Shown here piece by piece: positions 25,736 to 35,974 of a DNA stretch of 64,000 nt. A model generated the notes under the pieces. That model was not told where the DNA came from and made no database searches. It saw only the letters and a list, made by a program, of their open reading frames with translations. Within the stretch, counting starts at the first letter, position 1; every line of letters starts with the position of its first letter. This DNA is from Terrimonas ginsenosidimutans (lineage in GTDB: Bacteria; Bacteroidota; Bacteroidia; Chitinophagales; Chitinophagaceae): the NCBI RefSeq assembly GCF_022012415.1, contig NZ_JAKLTR010000006.1, positions 295,644 through 359,643 on the forward strand, given 5' to 3'. The position numbers and the translations under genes are program-made.

Positions 25736-25796
25736 AGTTAAACGTTATTGATTGAAAGACGACGCAGAGTAGTCATTACGTTGCGACCGGTAAAAG

Positions 25797-25844
25797 TTAA
25801 AATTAAAAAGCCAGCAATCAAAGCGCGGGGCGTGAATTGCTGGC
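25797..25844 (-). terminator. yidC terminator
   Basis: Stem GCCAGCAAT/ATTGCTGGC (25810-25818 with 25836-25844) followed on the minus strand by TTTTTAATTTTA. Confidence 0.8.
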
Positions 25845-25854
25845 GGGAAATGTG

Positions 25855-25899
25855 GTTTGGGAGGTTTGGAAGGTTTATAACATTCCAAACCTCCCAAAC
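25855..25899. repeat. GGTTTGGAA-word hairpin touching the yidC stop
   Basis: Perfect 17-bp arms GTTTGGGAGGTTTGGAA (25855-25871) and inverse (25883-25899). It ends 1 bp from the yidC stop codon. Confidence 0.85.
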
Positions 25900-27744
25900 T
25901 TATTTCTTATTCTTTTTCTGAGCGTCTTTCATCTGCTTCTGCTGCTCCTGCATCTGCTCCATACGCTCCTGCCATTTCGATTTCTGCTTTGGCTTCTTCC
26001 GGTTCTCTGCGATCTGCGCCAGGATCTTGTTATGATCGATGATATAGTTCTGGATCACAAACTGCAGTATCAGCGTAATGATGTTTGACACCGTATAATA
26101 CCATGTCAACGCCGATGGGAGCTTGTTGAAAATGAACAACAGGAACACCGGGAAGATGTATGGCATATATTTCAGCACCGGATTGCTTTGATCAGGTGAC
26201 ATACTCATACTGTACAAAGAGATCGCAAGGCTGGTGATCACCGCTGTGATGGTAAACAGGCTGAGGTGACCGCCAAGCAATGGAACATCCACGCCGAACT
26301 TGATAAAATCATCAAACGCTGAAAGGTCTTTTGCCCACAGGAAGTCAGCACCACGAAGGTCAACGCTTGAGCTAAAGAAACTATAAAGGGAGAAGAAGAT
26401 CGGGATCTGCAGCAAAGCGGGAATACAGCCACCCAGTGGGTTTACGCCAGCTTCGCGGAAAAGCTTCATCTGCTCCATGCTCATCGCCTGCTGGTCAGCA
26501 CCAAACTTTTCTTTCAGTGTGGCAATCTCAGGTCGAAGCGCTTTCATTTTTGCACCACTCAGGTAGCTCTTATAAGAAAGCGGCGAGATAAGCAAACGGA
26601 TGATCAGCGTCAGCAGGGCGATTACCAGGCCAAAGCTCCCTACAAAGCTTTTCAGGAAGTCCCATACCGGCATGATCACATAACGGTTCAATGGACGAAC
26701 GAACGCATACGGTCCCTGGCCAAGGTTTACCAGTTTTTCCAGTTTAAGATCTGCCTGTTTCAATGTTTTGAAATCAGCCGGTCCATAGAAAATACTAAAC
26801 CCAAGCTTCGCATTACTGCCGGAAGGCACAGCCACCTGCATATTTGAGACGGCTTCTACCAGCACTTTCTTATCATCAGGAGGAATATTCCAGGTCATTT
26901 TGCCGGAAGTGAATTCAGACTTTGAAACCAGGAACGTATTGAAGAAGCGCTGACGAACGCCTACCCATTTAACTTTCTTTTCGAGGTCGACACTGCTTGT
27001 GCGCCCGATAGTATGATAATCGAAATCTCCGTCTTCAATGTATCCGACCTGTGTGTTCTGCTTTTCGAAGCTGATATCCGATTCCTGCTGATCAGCTGCA
27101 TACTGCCAGGTAAGGTTCAGGTTATTTTGGGAAAGCAGTTGAGGCACGCCATTCAGCTCTACATCAAAATCGATCATATACTGGCCGGGTTTGATCGTAT
27201 AGCGGTGAACGATAGAGGTAGTATTGCTGCTGTCGGATGATCCGCGGGTAAATGAATATGTACTGCTTCCGTCAGCATTCTTTACAGAGTCAATTCTCGA
27301 GAAATTGAGGTCAGAAGTCTCAATACTGTTACCGGCACCGGTATTCACACGATAGCTGATCTGGTTGAACGCGGAATTAGACAGTTTTACGTGCCCGCTG
27401 TCCATGTTCTTGAATTTCTTCAGTTCTACAGATCTTGGCTGACCTCCTTTGGAAGAGAATGCCACACGGAACAATTCGTTCTCCGCATAGATGACATGTT
27501 CATTCACATCAGAAGAATCGTTCAGGAACCCTGACTGGGTAGATTTGCGCAATGCGGCTGCAGCTGCGGAATCCAGCCGCTGGGCTGCGGTATCTGGTTT
27601 GGGCTTATTGGCATTCAGGATGGAATCCTGCTTTGCCTTCTCTTTGCGATACGCTGCCTGCTCTTTATTGGTAAAAAAGAAATAGCCAAAGAACAGAGCC
27701 GCCAGCACTACAAAGCCTAGGACTGTATTGCGATCAAACTTCAT
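25900..27744 (-). CDS. yidC: Membrane protein insertase YidC
   Basis: 614 residues. N-terminal TM (TVLGFVVLAALFFGYFFF), a large periplasmic beta-sandwich, then the conserved Oxa1 core of TM helices: YVIMPVWDFLKSFVGSFGLV, the CGGCIPALLQIPIFFSLYSF segment and LKYMPYIFPVFLLFIFNKLP. The C-terminal tail is Lys/Gln-rich (KWQERMEQMQEQQKQ) as expected for ribosome contact. Inserts membrane proteins with or without Sec. Downstream of pyrG, a conserved Bacteroidota neighbourhood. Confidence 0.96.
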   Translation of the reverse strand: MKFDRNTVLGFVVLAALFFGYFFFTNKEQAAYRKEKAKQDSILNANKPKPDTAAQRLDSAAAAALRKSTQSGFLNDSSDVNEHVIYAENELFRVAFSSKGGQPRSVELKKFKNMDSGHVKLSNSAFNQISYRVNTGAGNSIETSDLNFSRIDSVKNADGSSTYSFTRGSSDSSNTTSIVHRYTIKPGQYMIDFDVELNGVPQLLSQNNLNLTWQYAADQQESDISFEKQNTQVGYIEDGDFDYHTIGRTSSVDLEKKVKWVGVRQRFFNTFLVSKSEFTSGKMTWNIPPDDKKVLVEAVSNMQVAVPSGSNAKLGFSIFYGPADFKTLKQADLKLEKLVNLGQGPYAFVRPLNRYVIMPVWDFLKSFVGSFGLVIALLTLIIRLLISPLSYKSYLSGAKMKALRPEIATLKEKFGADQQAMSMEQMKLFREAGVNPLGGCIPALLQIPIFFSLYSFFSSSVDLRGADFLWAKDLSAFDDFIKFGVDVPLLGGHLSLFTITAVITSLAISLYSMSMSPDQSNPVLKYMPYIFPVFLLFIFNKLPSALTWYYTVSNIITLILQFVIQNYIIDHNKILAQIAENRKKPKQKSKWQERMEQMQEQQKQMKDAQKKNKK

Positions 27745-27767
27745 CGAGGGGTAAAATTTAAAGGTGG

Positions 27768-27775
27768 CAAAGATA
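27768..27775 (-). promoter_or_regulatory. yidC -7 promoter element
   Basis: Minus strand TATCTTTG, 23 nt before the ATG. Confidence 0.55.
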
Positions 27776-27850
27776 GGTGTTAGCCATCGAAACTAAGGGG
27801 TTCCGGGGCGGAACTTAGGCGAGAAACGGGTTTTAACCGGTGAGGGGGTG

Positions 27851-27900
27851 AGAGGATTGGAAGGTTTGGGAAGTTTGGGCGGTTTGGAAGGTTTCGAGGT
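27851..27900. repeat. GGTTTGGGAA words in the pyrG-yidC gap
   Basis: Reiterated GGAAGGTTTGGGAAGTTTGG words, as at 25855-25899. The 27745-28065 gap holds otherwise only the yidC promoter and the pyrG terminator. Confidence 0.7.
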
Positions 27901-27936
27901 TCCTTAGACCGCCGTTAACTGATTCCGTGCATTAAT

Positions 27937-27976
27937 GAAAAAGGTTTGAGCGTACTTAACTGTACACTCAAACCTT
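27937..27976 (-). terminator. pyrG terminator
   Basis: AAGGTTTGAG pairs with CTCAAACCTT (27941-27950, 27967-27976), extended by GTAC/GTAC, with T's on the minus strand. Confidence 0.8.
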
Positions 27977-28065
27977 AATTTCTTGAATAACTTTATGTTG
28001 TACTACCCTTGGGAACTTATACAATTTCCGGACCTCTGAAACTTCTCAAACCTGTCCTCCGTTCC

Positions 28066-29721
<1,656 letters not shown>

Positions 29722-29986
29722 TCAATTTATTTTCTAAAATTCACAAAAAAAGGGTCCTTAAACAGCTCTGCGTAAACATTACTGTTAATTAAACTATGAG
29801 AACCGTTTTAGAATAAAGCTTGTTGAAAAATGTCGCCCAACCGACCATCCGAAAGAGATTTTTCTGGGAAAATTTCCGGGAGGTCATGCAAAGTTAATTC
29901 AATTTTTCGCGCCAGCGAAAATCTTAGTTTTTTTTTGTGAAAAACTGATATTTTGTGGGTCTGTAAAACCACCATAAACCTAACCC

Positions 29987-31060
29987 ATGCAGTTCATTAC
30001 GCGGAATCTCCGGGCTCATGGCCTCATGATCATCCTGTTATTTTTTTCAGTATCCGGTTTCGGTCAGTGGGACGAGCCAAAGCTTATCCCGATGAAGTTG
30101 TCCGCCGGTCCGGCAATAGGATCTTTGCCTGCAGCTGAATTCCTGGTACATGATGTCCGTTTCGATACATCTTCGATCGGCCTGGAAGAATCTGCGCAGG
30201 AATTGCGGCTGATCAAATTGGCGAAAGGGTTTCATGGTACCATCGCTAATTTCATTACAACACGCGCTCCACTTGATAAAAACAATCCGTTCACCCTTCA
30301 TTGCTTTATTAAAAAGATGATGCTGTCGAATCATATCTATCTGTCTTCAACGGAGGATAAGCAAAAAAAATTCGACATGACCGAACTGCCCGGTATATTG
30401 TTCGCAGCCGAACTCTATTTGCAGGATAATAACACCAACCTCTATACGCCGGTATTTCGATTCGATACAACGATCACCGGTAACAGGCAGGTGAATTATG
30501 GTGGAGGTCAGTCTTATACAGAAGCAGCGCTGGATGCCTTTGTACAAAAAATGGTACAGGCTAACTGGGATAAGCATCGGAATAACGCCCGGAAACTTGA
30601 GCCTAAACAGCTGAATGAACATTATACCAGGCGCTTCGGGATCCCGGTATTAAAGAATCCGGAACCAGTCAGGGGACTTTATCTTTCTTATGATGATTTC
30701 CGGAACAATAAACCAACCGTGATCGATTTCACTGTTGAAGAAGGCAGTAAAGGCGATTTTCTCTACATAAAGAATGACAAAGGAGATCAGATCTTACAGC
30801 ATGAACTTTGGGGCTACTGCGATGGGAAAGATATGTTCATCTATTCCGCAAGCAATTATTTCAAACTTCAAAGAAGTGCGAATGGTTTTATCATCTACGG
30901 CGCAAAAGATTACACAGCACGAAGAGCCCTGCGGTTAAATTTTTCCGCGGTAGATCTGATCAGCCCTAATTCAAATTATTCAAAGGGCAGAACACGTACA
31001 AAATACCATCTCGATCAGTCGTTCCTTCAACTTGATATGGAAACCGGAGAATTATTCTGA
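29987..31060 (+). CDS. Secreted protein of unknown function
   Basis: 357 residues with a signal peptide (LMIILLFFSVSGFGQW). Two features: AELYLQDNNTNLYTPVFRFDT mid-protein and a GDFLYIKNDKGDQILQHELWGYCDGKDMF segment that recalls periplasmic proteins of Bacteroidota that report on an environmental state. I do not recognise the family. Sits 94 nt upstream of the probable proC start. Confidence 0.7.
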   Translation: MQFITRNLRAHGLMIILLFFSVSGFGQWDEPKLIPMKLSAGPAIGSLPAAEFLVHDVRFDTSSIGLEESAQELRLIKLAKGFHGTIANFITTRAPLDKNNPFTLHCFIKKMMLSNHIYLSSTEDKQKKFDMTELPGILFAAELYLQDNNTNLYTPVFRFDTTITGNRQVNYGGGQSYTEAALDAFVQKMVQANWDKHRNNARKLEPKQLNEHYTRRFGIPVLKNPEPVRGLYLSYDDFRNNKPTVIDFTVEEGSKGDFLYIKNDKGDQILQHELWGYCDGKDMFIYSASNYFKLQRSANGFIIYGAKDYTARRALRLNFSAVDLISPNSNYSKGRTRTKYHLDQSFLQLDMETGELF

Positions 31061-31154
31061 TGTCCGGCAAATAATTTAAATGGCGAACCACGCCCCAGTA
31101 ACCTATCAAATAGGTAGAGAAATAACGAAGCATTATCTTTATAAAAAACAAGGT

Positions 31155-31949
31155 ATGGGAAAACGTATTGCCATCATCGGCGGAGGTAATCTTGGAACGG
31201 CTATAGCAGAAGGGTTATTGAACAGCGGATTCAGTAAGGCCGGAGATCTCACCATCACCAAACGGAATGTGGCTACATTAAAACCTCTGAAAGAAAAAGG
31301 GGTTCATGTTACAGACGACAATACAGAAGCTGTAAATAAAAATGAGATCATCATTCTTGCTGTTAAACCATTCCAGGTGGCAGATGTACTCAGATCAGTA
31401 AAAGAATCGCTGAACGAAAACAAAACGCTGATCTCTGTGGTGACCGGTGTACTGCTCGCAGACATGGAAGAACTGGTGGGCAAGAAGCTGACCTATTTCC
31501 GTGCGATGCCGAATACAGCGATCGCCATCCAGGAAAGCATGACCTGCATCTGCAGTAAGAACGCGGATAAAGCAACAGCAAAATATGTAAACGATCTGTT
31601 CAGCACATTGGGCAAGATCGTCACCATCGATGAAAAGCTGATGGAAGCCGCGACCATCCTTGGCGCCTGCGGCACGGCTTATGCCATGCGTTATATCCGC
31701 GCAAACATACAGGGTGGTATTGAGATCGGTTTTGACGCCACCACCGCCTCACTCATCGCTGCCCAAACCGTAAAAGGCGCCGCCGAACTGCTTCTCAAAA
31801 AAGGCACCCACCCCGAACAGGAAATAGATAAAGTAACCACTCCAAAAGGATGCACCATCGCCGGCCTCAACGAAATGGAACACCGGGGATTCAGTTCGTC
31901 GCTGATCCGGGGCGTGGTGGCGAGTTATAAGAAGATTGCGAAAGACTGA
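31155..31949 (+). CDS. proC: Pyrroline-5-carboxylate reductase
   Basis: 264 residues from the ATG at 31155 (MGKRIAIIGGGNLGTAIAEG), the normal ProC size; an upstream ATG at 31080 would add a 25-residue polar tail. The Rossmann GGGNLGTA is at 9-16. Conserved C-terminal AAQTVKGAAELLLKKGTHPEQ...TTPKGCTIAGLNEMEH binds the substrate. Reduces P5C to proline with NAD(P)H. Confidence 0.94.
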   Translation: MGKRIAIIGGGNLGTAIAEGLLNSGFSKAGDLTITKRNVATLKPLKEKGVHVTDDNTEAVNKNEIIILAVKPFQVADVLRSVKESLNENKTLISVVTGVLLADMEELVGKKLTYFRAMPNTAIAIQESMTCICSKNADKATAKYVNDLFSTLGKIVTIDEKLMEAATILGACGTAYAMRYIRANIQGGIEIGFDATTASLIAAQTVKGAAELLLKKGTHPEQEIDKVTTPKGCTIAGLNEMEHRGFSSSLIRGVVASYKKIAKD

Positions 31950-31954
31950 GATTC

Positions 31955-32108
31955 GTTGACCGTTGTCCGTTGACCGTTGACCGTTGACCGGAAGGCGAGA
32001 CAAGAGAATTCGAATTTGCCTATAAAAAAAGAGAAGAGCTTTTCTTTGATAAAAGCCCTTCTCTTTTTTATTTCTTCACGGTCAACGGTCAACGGACAAC
32101 GGTCAACG
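31955..32108. repeat. GTTGACCG-word inverted repeat around a bidirectional terminator
   Basis: Arms of GTTGACCGTTGTCCG words (31957-31992) and their inverse (32081-32108) flank a terminator stem AAAAAAGAGAAG-GCTTTT / AAAAGC-CTTCTCTTTTTT (about 32025-32068) serving proC (+) and purL (-). Confidence 0.85.
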
Positions 32109-32110
32109 AA

Positions 32111-34339
32111 TCAGATCGCCGTCAGTGCCGATCCCGCATCCTCTTTCGCCAGATAATTCTCAATCGCGGTATCATAAGTGTCTTTCCACCAGTCGATCGT
32201 TCCCCAGAAGTCGCCGTCAACAGCGATTTCGCCGCTGCTTACCACACCGATCTTTTCGAAAGGTATATTAAGGGCGGCTTCGAAAGCCTGCACATTGGCC
32301 AGTGCAACGGTAACGATCGCGCGGCTCTGACCTTCGCCATAGAGGAATGCATCTTTGCGGATGCCACCTTTGGTGGAGACAGAGAAACCGAGTTCGCGGT
32401 TGAAGCCGCTTTCGCAAAGTGTTACATACACGCCACCTTCGCTTACATCATGTACAGAACGCACCAGTTTGCTTTTGATCAGCGAAGCGAGTTGTTGCTG
32501 CAGCGCATATTCTTCTTCCAGTTCGAAATGCGGAGCGGGAGAATATTTCACACCCTGCACACGATGGAGGTATTCTGATGAATTGATATCGTCAGTGATA
32601 TTACCCAATACATAAATGATATCGCCCTCTTCTTTAAAGTCGAGCGTCATCTTCTCGCGGATATCTTCCAGCAGACCAACCATACCGATGGTTGGCGTTG
32701 GATTTACCGGACCATCCGGGTTCTGATTGTAAAAGCTCACGTTACCACCAGTAACGGGCGTATCGAATCTGCGGCAGGCTTCGCCCATGCCCTTGATGGC
32801 GTTGACGAACTGATAGTATACTTCAGGATCATAAGGGTTACCGAAGTTGAGGCAGTTCGTAACACCAAGTGGCAATCCACCACTGCAGACGATATTACGG
32901 GCTGCTTCGCTCACCGCGATCATCGTCCCCTTGTATGGATCGGCAAATACATAGCGGCTGTTACAATCCGTCGTAACGGCCAGGCCTTTTGTTGTGCCTT
33001 TTACCGCAACAACGGCTGCATCGGTCGGTGTATTGGTGGAAGTGTTCACTGTTCCAACCATGCTGTCATACTGTGTATAGATCCAGCGTTTGGAAGCGAT
33101 AGAAGGAAGTGCGATGATCTTTTCAGCAATAGCTTTCAGATCTTCAGGAACGGCAACAGATTCTGGTTTGAACTTAGCGATCTCTGCGAGGTACTTCGGT
33201 TCGCGGTATTCGCGGTCATACTGAGGAGCGCCGCCACCCAGTACCAGTTCGTTTGCGGGAAGAGAAGCATCAAGCTCTCCGTTCATATAGAAATCCAGCA
33301 TTCCGTCTTCGGTTACTTCACCGATCACGGAACAAGGAAGATCCCATTTTTCAAAAACACGTTTTACCTCTTCTTCGCGGCCTTTTTCCGCAACGAGCAG
33401 CATACGTTCCTGGCTTTCGCTAAGGAGCAGTTCCCAGGTTTTCATTTCACTCTGGCGAGTTGGAACTTTGTCCAGGTCGATACGCATTCCCACCCCACCT
33501 TTCGCGCTCATTTCCGCGGTGGAGCAGATGATGCCTGCGGCACCCATATCCTGCATTCCCACTACGGCACCGGTCTGGATCACTTCCAGGCAGGCTTCTA
33601 GCAGTTTCTTTTCCTGGAACGGATCTCCTACCTGAACGGCGGGAAGGTCCTGGGCGCTTTCCGCCGTGATATCAGCGGATGCAAAAGAAGCACCTCCGAT
33701 ACCGTCCTTGCCGGTTGCACTACCCACGAACATGACGGGATTGCCTTTTCCGAGGGCAGTGGCAGAAACGGTTTCACCATTCTTTACAATACCTACGCTC
33801 ATCGCATTCACCAACGGATTGGTATGGTAGGATTCATCAAAATATATTTCCCCGCCAACAGTTGGTACGCCAAAGCAGTTGCCGTAATGGCCAATGCCGT
33901 GCACCACGCCGGAGAGCAGGTGTTGAGTTTTATCTTCTTCGAGCTTGCCGAAACGGAGAGAGTTCAGGGAAGCGATCGGGCGTGCACCCATGGTGAAGAT
34001 ATCCCGGTGGATACCGCCGACACCGGTAGCTGCCCCCTGGAATGGTTCGATCGCTGAAGGGTGATTATGTGACTCGATCTTGAATACAACGCCAAGGCCG
34101 TCACCGATATCCATCAATCCCGCATTTTCCTCACCGGCTTTTACCAGCATTCTGCCGCCTTCACGGGGCAGCGTTTTAAGCCATTTGATAGAGTTCTTAT
34201 AACTGCAATGTTCGCTCCACATGCCGCTGAATGCGCAGAGTTCATTGAAGTTCGGGGTACGCCCCAGTTTCTGTTTGATCAGTTCAAATTCCTCTTCAGT
34301 CAGTCTGAGCTGCTGCGCCGTTTTTGCTGTTATTTCCAT
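32111..34339 (-). CDS. purL: Phosphoribosylformylglycinamidine synthase II
   Basis: 742 residues from the ATG at 34339 (MEITAKTAQQ); the ORF could extend 20 codons upstream but would pass through promoter sequence. Two AIRS-like halves: SYKNSIKWLKTLP, VFKIESHNHPSAIEPFQGAATGVGG, RPIASLNSLRFG, and SVHDVSEGGVYV. This is the small, glutaminase-free PurL, which acts with PurQ and PurS elsewhere. Step 4 of purine synthesis (FGAR to FGAM). Confidence 0.97.
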   Translation of the reverse strand: MEITAKTAQQLRLTEEEFELIKQKLGRTPNFNELCAFSGMWSEHCSYKNSIKWLKTLPREGGRMLVKAGEENAGLMDIGDGLGVVFKIESHNHPSAIEPFQGAATGVGGIHRDIFTMGARPIASLNSLRFGKLEEDKTQHLLSGVVHGIGHYGNCFGVPTVGGEIYFDESYHTNPLVNAMSVGIVKNGETVSATALGKGNPVMFVGSATGKDGIGGASFASADITAESAQDLPAVQVGDPFQEKKLLEACLEVIQTGAVVGMQDMGAAGIICSTAEMSAKGGVGMRIDLDKVPTRQSEMKTWELLLSESQERMLLVAEKGREEEVKRVFEKWDLPCSVIGEVTEDGMLDFYMNGELDASLPANELVLGGGAPQYDREYREPKYLAEIAKFKPESVAVPEDLKAIAEKIIALPSIASKRWIYTQYDSMVGTVNTSTNTPTDAAVVAVKGTTKGLAVTTDCNSRYVFADPYKGTMIAVSEAARNIVCSGGLPLGVTNCLNFGNPYDPEVYYQFVNAIKGMGEACRRFDTPVTGGNVSFYNQNPDGPVNPTPTIGMVGLLEDIREKMTLDFKEEGDIIYVLGNITDDINSSEYLHRVQGVKYSPAPHFELEEEYALQQQLASLIKSKLVRSVHDVSEGGVYVTLCESGFNRELGFSVSTKGGIRKDAFLYGEGQSRAIVTVALANVQAFEAALNIPFEKIGVVSSGEIAVDGDFWGTIDWWKDTYDTAIENYLAKEDAGSALTAI

Positions 34340-34363
34340 GTAGAAGATTGATTGGAGAAGCCG

Positions 34364-34393
34364 CAAAATTAAGGAAAGCAGGGCTAAGTCAAA
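34364..34393 (-). promoter_or_regulatory. purL promoter
   Basis: Minus strand TTTG (34393-34390), 18 bp, TAATTTTG (34371-34364), 25 nt before the ATG. Confidence 0.65.
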
Positions 34394-34470
34394 AGTCAAA
34401 TTAAAAAGTAAAAAAAGTGACCTCGCCCGGAAGAAGCCTCTTTTTTACTGTTGACTTTTTACTTTTTTAC
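34389..34470. repeat. AAAAAGTAAAAA-word inverted repeat
   Basis: Arms 34389-34418 and 34441-34470 around CCTCGCCCGGAAGAAGCC. It overlaps the purL -33 element. Confidence 0.75.
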
Positions 34471-34538
34471 CTGATTACGCTTTGATTAGCAATCACTAAT
34501 TCACCGATTATTTTTATTTTGCAGCAAAACAGCTGCTG

Positions 34539-35837
34539 TTGGAATATTTCCTTTTTGTAATCTATCTCGTGGTCTTCTCCTGGTTTGTTACGCGGACCCG
34601 TTTTTTCAATCAGTCGGGATTGAACAAAGATCAGCTGGTGATCCTTTTTCTGGCGAAAGTAATGGCCGGGATCTTTTACGGGTGGGTTGGAATTTATTAT
34701 GGCAGCTACGCAGAGATGGTGGATACCTGGGCTTATCATTATCACTCGCTGGAAGAATTGAAGCTACTTACAGACCATCCTTCGGAATATTTCACCAACC
34801 TGTTTCACTCGAGCCAGCCCAGCACAAGAATGGACGTATTCCTGGGGTCTGACAACTCATACTGGAATGATCTGAAAACGCTGGTATTGATCAAGATGCT
34901 GTCCATCTTTGACATATTCAGCATGGGAAATTATTATGTGAATGTAATTTTCTACTCTTACATCACTTTATTCGGACCGATCGCGCTTTACAGGGTTTTC
35001 AAAGAAGTCTTTCCGGAAAAAAAATTACTGGTACTGGCGGCCATCTGCCTGGTACCTTCTTTTTTGTACTGGACATCCGGAATTCATAAAGAAGGGCTTA
35101 TTTTTTTAAGCATTGCGCTGATCATATACCATGTGTTCAAAGCGTTAGAGCAGCAACGCTGGGCATTAAAGCGGTGGCTGGGTATCCTTCTCGCATTCTT
35201 CATATGCCTGTTACTGCGCAACTTCCTGCTGATACTGATCCCGCCGGCGCTTGTTGCCTGGCTGATCGCGCGCAGGTTCCCGGAACGGAAGCTGACCTGC
35301 TTCCTGGTTGTTTACGCAATCGGCAGCATCCTGTTCTTCTGCCTTCAGTACATTCACCCTGCGCTTGATTTTCCTCAGTCAGTGGTCGACAAGCAGCAGG
35401 CGTTTCTGCAGCTGAAGGGAACAACCAGCATTCCCATACGTGAACTGAAACCGACGGTGATGAGTTTTATCATCAACACGCCACAGGCGATCACCTTATC
35501 TACATTCCGGCCCTACCCTCCCGATATTCATCACTTCTTTTCAATGACCGCCGCAGTGGAGATCCTGATCCTGCTGGTGCTGTTCATTATTTCCATCGTA
35601 TGGCATGACCCGACGGCAACGCGGGACAGGAATGTGGTCTACTTTTGTGTCTTTTTTGCGATCAGTTTATTGCTGACGATAGGCTTCAGCGTGAACAATC
35701 TTGGAGCGATCGTCCGATACCGGAGTGTCGCCATACCGCTGCTGATACCGATCGTTGTGGCATGCACAGACTGGCAAAGAGTGCCATTTCCCTCCATCCT
35801 TAACATTAAGAAAATAAATAATCCAAATAAATCCTGA
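34539..35837 (+). CDS. Polytopic membrane protein, possibly polysaccharide polymerase-like
   Basis: 432 residues from a TTG start (no in-frame ATG upstream). About ten TM helices; short conserved-looking loops WTSGIHKEGLIFLS and IVRYRSVAIPLLIPIVV. Many-TM proteins of this shape with an Arg-x-Arg near the C-terminus occur among Wzy/EpsG polymerases and GT-C glycosyltransferases, but I cannot assign it. It is monocistronic, upstream of glnN and with no sugar genes nearby. Confidence 0.65.
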   Translation: MEYFLFVIYLVVFSWFVTRTRFFNQSGLNKDQLVILFLAKVMAGIFYGWVGIYYGSYAEMVDTWAYHYHSLEELKLLTDHPSEYFTNLFHSSQPSTRMDVFLGSDNSYWNDLKTLVLIKMLSIFDIFSMGNYYVNVIFYSYITLFGPIALYRVFKEVFPEKKLLVLAAICLVPSFLYWTSGIHKEGLIFLSIALIIYHVFKALEQQRWALKRWLGILLAFFICLLLRNFLLILIPPALVAWLIARRFPERKLTCFLVVYAIGSILFFCLQYIHPALDFPQSVVDKQQAFLQLKGTTSIPIRELKPTVMSFIINTPQAITLSTFRPYPPDIHHFFSMTAAVEILILLVLFIISIVWHDPTATRDRNVVYFCVFFAISLLLTIGFSVNNLGAIVRYRSVAIPLLIPIVVACTDWQRVPFPSILNIKKINNPNKS

Positions 35838-35974
35838 GAAGATTTTAAAAATATTTGGTTTAGCAACTCCATTTTTTAAGTTTTTCCACATTTTTTCTAA
35901 TAAAATCCAGATTGTGTAAAAAAAATTGGCTTAATTCCTCTAATTCCTTTGCTTTGCTGAAAACTAGAAAAAAT

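Noticed and set aside
31080..31154. Longer proC start at 31080
   Set aside because: It adds 25 polar residues before the conserved Rossmann start.
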